A stretch of DNA of 6,541 bases from Thermosulfurimonas sp. (GTDB lineage Bacteria; Desulfobacterota; Thermodesulfobacteria; Thermodesulfobacteriales; Thermodesulfobacteriaceae): positions 1-6,541 of the forward strand of contig WFPH01000024.1 of NCBI GenBank assembly GCA_015487645.1. Direction: 5' to 3'. The translations under genes were made by a program, and so were the position numbers. Below are positions 4,669 through 6,541 of this stretch, piece by piece; position 1 is the stretch's first letter; every line of letters starts with the position of its first letter. Under the pieces are notes generated by a model. It ran no database searches. It was given only the letters and a program-made list of their open reading frames with translations, and was not told where the DNA came from.

Positions 4669-6237
4669 ATGCGTCTGGTTTATGCCAGGGAGATGCAGGC
4701 CCTGGATCGTTTTACTATTGAAGAGGTGGGGGTTCCCGCCGAGGTTCTGATGGAAAATGCCGGCCGGGGAGTCGCGGAGATTATTCTGGAGCGTTTCCCG
4801 GAGGAATCCCGCCGGGGAGTGCTCGTCCTCTGCGGCCCGGGTAACAACGGGGGCGATGGGCTGGTGGTGGCCCGGCACCTCTATCAGCGGGGGCTTCCGG
4901 TGAAAGTGGTTCTGCTGGCTCCGGAGGAGAAGTATCGGGGAGAAAGCGCGACCAACCTCCGCATCGTGAAATACGTCGGCCTTCCCCTGGAGAAGGCCCT
5001 TTCCGAAGAAGAGGTGGAGGCCCTGCGGCCGGCGCTGGCAGAATCTGGGCTGGTGGTGGACGCCCTTTTTGGTACGGGGCTTTCCCGGGAGCTTTCCGGG
5101 CGGTTTGCCCGGGCCGTAGAACTCCTGAACGAAAGCGGTCGGCCGGTGGTGGCGGTGGACATGCCCTCCGGGCTTTCGGCGGACACCGGTCGTCCACTCG
5201 GGGTGGCGGTGCGAGCCACCCTCACGGCCACCATGGGGCTTCCCAAGGTGGGGCAGGCGATCTATCCCGGCCGGGAATACGTTGGAGAACTCCGGGTGGT
5301 GGACATAGGGATGCCCGTGAGAGTGATTCGGGAAAAGGCCCCTCCGAGGGAATACCTTGATCGGGACTGGGCGACCCGAATCTTGAAGCCTCGCTCTCCG
5401 GATACCCACAAGGGCACTTACGGTCATGTGCTGATTCTGGCGGGCTCCCGGGGCAAGACCGGGGCCGCGGTCCTTTCGGCCCTGGGGGCCTTGCGAGCCG
5501 GAGCCGGTCTGGTGACCCTGGCCGGGGCCAGAAGCCTTCAGGGTCTTTTGGCCGGTTATCTACCGGAGATCCTGACCCTTGGCCTCGAGCCCGAGACTCC
5601 GGATCAGGAGCTCTCTCCGGCCTGTGTGGAAAGCCTCCTCGCCTTGAGCGCCCGGATGAAGTCCGCGGTGCTCGGGCCGGGCTTCGGTCTCTCCGAATCT
5701 GCTCAGGAACTGGCCCGGAGACTGGCTGGCGAGCTACCGGTGCCAACGGTCCTTGACGCCGATGCCCTGACCGCCCTTTCTGGGCGTCTCGAAGCCCTGA
5801 AGAACGCCAGGGCTCCGCGTATCCTCACCCCGCATCCCGGCGAGATGGCTCGCCTCCTGGGTCAACCCAAGGAGAAAATTCAGGCCGACCGTCTGGCGGC
5901 CGCGAGAGAAGCCGCCAGGCGAGCCGACCAAGTGGTGGTCCTCAAAGGGGCAGCCACGGTGGTGGTGGCCCCTGATGGGCGGGAAGCCGTGAACTCCTCC
6001 GGGAATCCCGGTATGGCGCAGGGCGGCATGGGCGATGTCCTTTCCGGAATGATCGGAGCCCTGCTGGCCCAGGGATACGAACCCTTTGAGGCTGCCTGCC
6101 TGGGAGTATTATTGCACGGGGCTTCCGCGGACGATCTGGCCCGACGGGCGGGGCCCTTCGGGTTCACGGCCTCGGAGGTGGCCGAGAATCTGCCACGCAT
6201 CCTGAAGGAGCTGGCTTTCCATGCCGGCCGTCTATAG
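4669..6237 (+). CDS. nnr: Bifunctional NAD(P)H-hydrate epimerase / ADP-dependent NAD(P)H-hydrate dehydratase
   Basis: 522-residue two-domain repair enzyme. The N-terminal YjeF_N domain (about 1-225) interconverts R- and S-NAD(P)HX. The C-terminal ribokinase-like domain (about 230-518) dehydrates S-NAD(P)HX back to NAD(P)H using ADP. Epimerase motifs: MENAGRG 28-34, CGPGNNGGDG 55-64, DALFGTGL 131-138 with Asp131 the likely catalytic residue, and DMPSGL 164-169. Dehydratase motifs: HKGTYGHVLILAGS 247-260, LGPGFG 335-340, DADAL 363-367, LTPHPGEMARLLG 386-398, VVLKGA 423-428, and NPGMAQGGMGDVLSG 446-460 with the nucleotide-binding Asp456. The length is typical and both active sites look intact. 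ATG 4669 follows acpS by 2 bp. Its 3' end overlaps tsaE by 17 bp, and the nnr-tsaE pairing is widely conserved (yjeF-yjeE in E. coli). Confidence 0.96.
   Translation: MRLVYAREMQALDRFTIEEVGVPAEVLMENAGRGVAEIILERFPEESRRGVLVLCGPGNNGGDGLVVARHLYQRGLPVKVVLLAPEEKYRGESATNLRIVKYVGLPLEKALSEEEVEALRPALAESGLVVDALFGTGLSRELSGRFARAVELLNESGRPVVAVDMPSGLSADTGRPLGVAVRATLTATMGLPKVGQAIYPGREYVGELRVVDIGMPVRVIREKAPPREYLDRDWATRILKPRSPDTHKGTYGHVLILAGSRGKTGAAVLSALGALRAGAGLVTLAGARSLQGLLAGYLPEILTLGLEPETPDQELSPACVESLLALSARMKSAVLGPGFGLSESAQELARRLAGELPVPTVLDADALTALSGRLEALKNARAPRILTPHPGEMARLLGQPKEKIQADRLAAAREAARRADQVVVLKGAATVVVAPDGREAVNSSGNPGMAQGGMGDVLSGMIGALLAQGYEPFEAACLGVLLHGASADDLARRAGPFGFTASEVAENLPRILKELAFHAGRL
6205..6210 (+). 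promoter_or_regulatory. Ribosome binding site of tsaE inside nnr
   Basis: AAGGAG within the nnr coding sequence, 10 nt before ATG 6221. It supports the overlapping start. Confidence 0.55.
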
Positions 6238-6519
6238 GACCCGCTCCCCGGAAGACACCAGGGCCCTGGCCGAAAGGCTGGCCCGGGATCTTCGTCCCGG
6301 AGATCTTCTTCTGCTCTATGGTGACCTGGGCTCCGGAAAGACTACTTTCGTGCAGGGCCTGGCCCGAGGGCTGGGGGTGCCGGAGGAGGTGTATGTGGTG
6401 AGTCCGTCTTTTTCTCTGGTGAACGAGTACCCCGGCCGTGTGCCCCTCTTTCATGTGGATCTCTACCGCCTTTCTCCGGAGGAGGTGGAGGATCTGGGGT
6501 TACAGGAGATGCTTTCCAG
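6221..6519 (+). CDS. tsaE: tRNA N6-threonylcarbamoyladenosine (t6A) biosynthesis ATPase TsaE, 3' end missing
   Basis: The first 99 codons of TsaE (YjeE), the ATPase that works with TsaB and TsaD to place threonylcarbamoyl on A37 of ANN-decoding tRNAs. Seen: Walker A GDLGSGKTT at 34-42 with Lys40 and Thr41; SPSFSLVNEY at 61-70, the conserved switch region; HVDLYRL at 78-84 with Asp80 in the Mg/ATP site; and EDLGLQEML at 90-98, the usual helix after it. TsaE proteins are about 140-160 residues, so roughly 40-50 residues, including the conserved W-x-E region, are cut off by the contig end. Codon 100 is broken at 6519/6520 by adapter sequence; the frame stays open through the adapter but those codons are artificial. 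The gene overlaps nnr by 17 bp. Confidence 0.93.
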
Positions 6520-6541
6520 CTGTCTCTTATACACATCTCCG
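6520..6541 (+). other. Residual Nextera/Tn5 transposase adapter (assembly artefact)
   Basis: CTGTCTCTTATACACATCT (6520-6538) is the complete 19-bp Tn5 mosaic end used in Nextera-type library adapters. The next bases, CCG, match the adapter continuation. This is untrimmed read-through at a contig edge, not genomic DNA. Read on the minus strand it encodes Met-Cys-Ile-Arg-Asp-Ser, a familiar contamination signature in protein databases. Confidence 0.97.

Noticed and set aside
4396..5427. Long minus-strand open frame (343 codons) opposite acpS and nnr
   Set aside because: Its product is low-complexity, His/Pro/Arg-rich with no recognisable domain. It lies wholly antisense to two well-conserved genes and is explained by GC-rich codon bias.
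6342..6536. Minus-strand open frame beginning MCIRDS
   Set aside because: It starts inside the Nextera adapter and runs antisense to tsaE and the end of nnr. The MCIRDS start is a known contamination signature.
1..6541. CRISPR arrays, tRNA or rRNA genes, insertion sequences
   Set aside because: No regularly spaced repeats, tRNA-like cloverleaf, rRNA segments or transposase coding was seen. The only transposon sequence is the library adapter at the end.

Overview
This window is GC-rich, densely packed bacterial DNA. The Kdo transferase indicates a Gram-negative bacterium that makes lipopolysaccharide. The proteins are rich in Glu, Arg, Leu and Val, and the nickel/cobalt transporter carries NikK- and NikL-like accessory parts. 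Together these suggest a thermophilic, anaerobic member of the Desulfobacterota/Thermodesulfobacteria type. That placement is inference from composition and gene content, not a proven assignment. The last 22 bases are a sequencing-library adapter, so the right edge is a contig end and not a natural boundary.

Layout: (1) Positions 1-1300, plus strand: the last codons of a TrmH/RlmB-type 23S rRNA 2'-O-methyltransferase, overlapped by 8 bp by kdtA/waaA (Kdo transfer to lipid A). (2) Positions 1297-4198, minus strand, read right to left: a DUF4198/NikK-like exported protein; a CbiM/NikM substrate-binding membrane protein fused to a NikL-like periplasmic domain; the CbiQ/NikQ transmembrane component; and a stand-alone Lrp/AsnC-type RAM domain protein. 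This looks like one operon for uptake of Ni2+ (or Co2+) by an energy-coupling factor transporter. No ATPase (NikO/CbiO) gene is present. (3) Positions 4199-4285: the only real intergenic region, holding divergent promoters and a pair of 8-bp direct repeats placed like an operator. (4) Positions 4286-6519, plus strand: acpS, nnr and the start of tsaE, a common housekeeping cluster (holo-ACP synthase, NAD(P)HX repair, tRNA t6A biosynthesis).

How the parts work together: in the transport operon, the NikM part binds the metal through its extreme N-terminus, NikK and the NikL domain work on the periplasmic side, and NikQ would couple to an ATPase encoded elsewhere. The two blocks on the left converge so tightly that the stop codons of kdtA and the RAM gene share one CTAG. 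The most interesting points are the NikM-NikL fusion with an apparent internal signal-peptidase site, histidines at the expected mature N-termini of all three substrate-side modules, the missing ATPase gene, the candidate metal-responsive operator, and an acpS promoter positioned for a leaderless mRNA. I found no tRNA, rRNA, CRISPR array, insertion sequence or convincing intrinsic terminator. No stretch over 300 bases lacks a gene.
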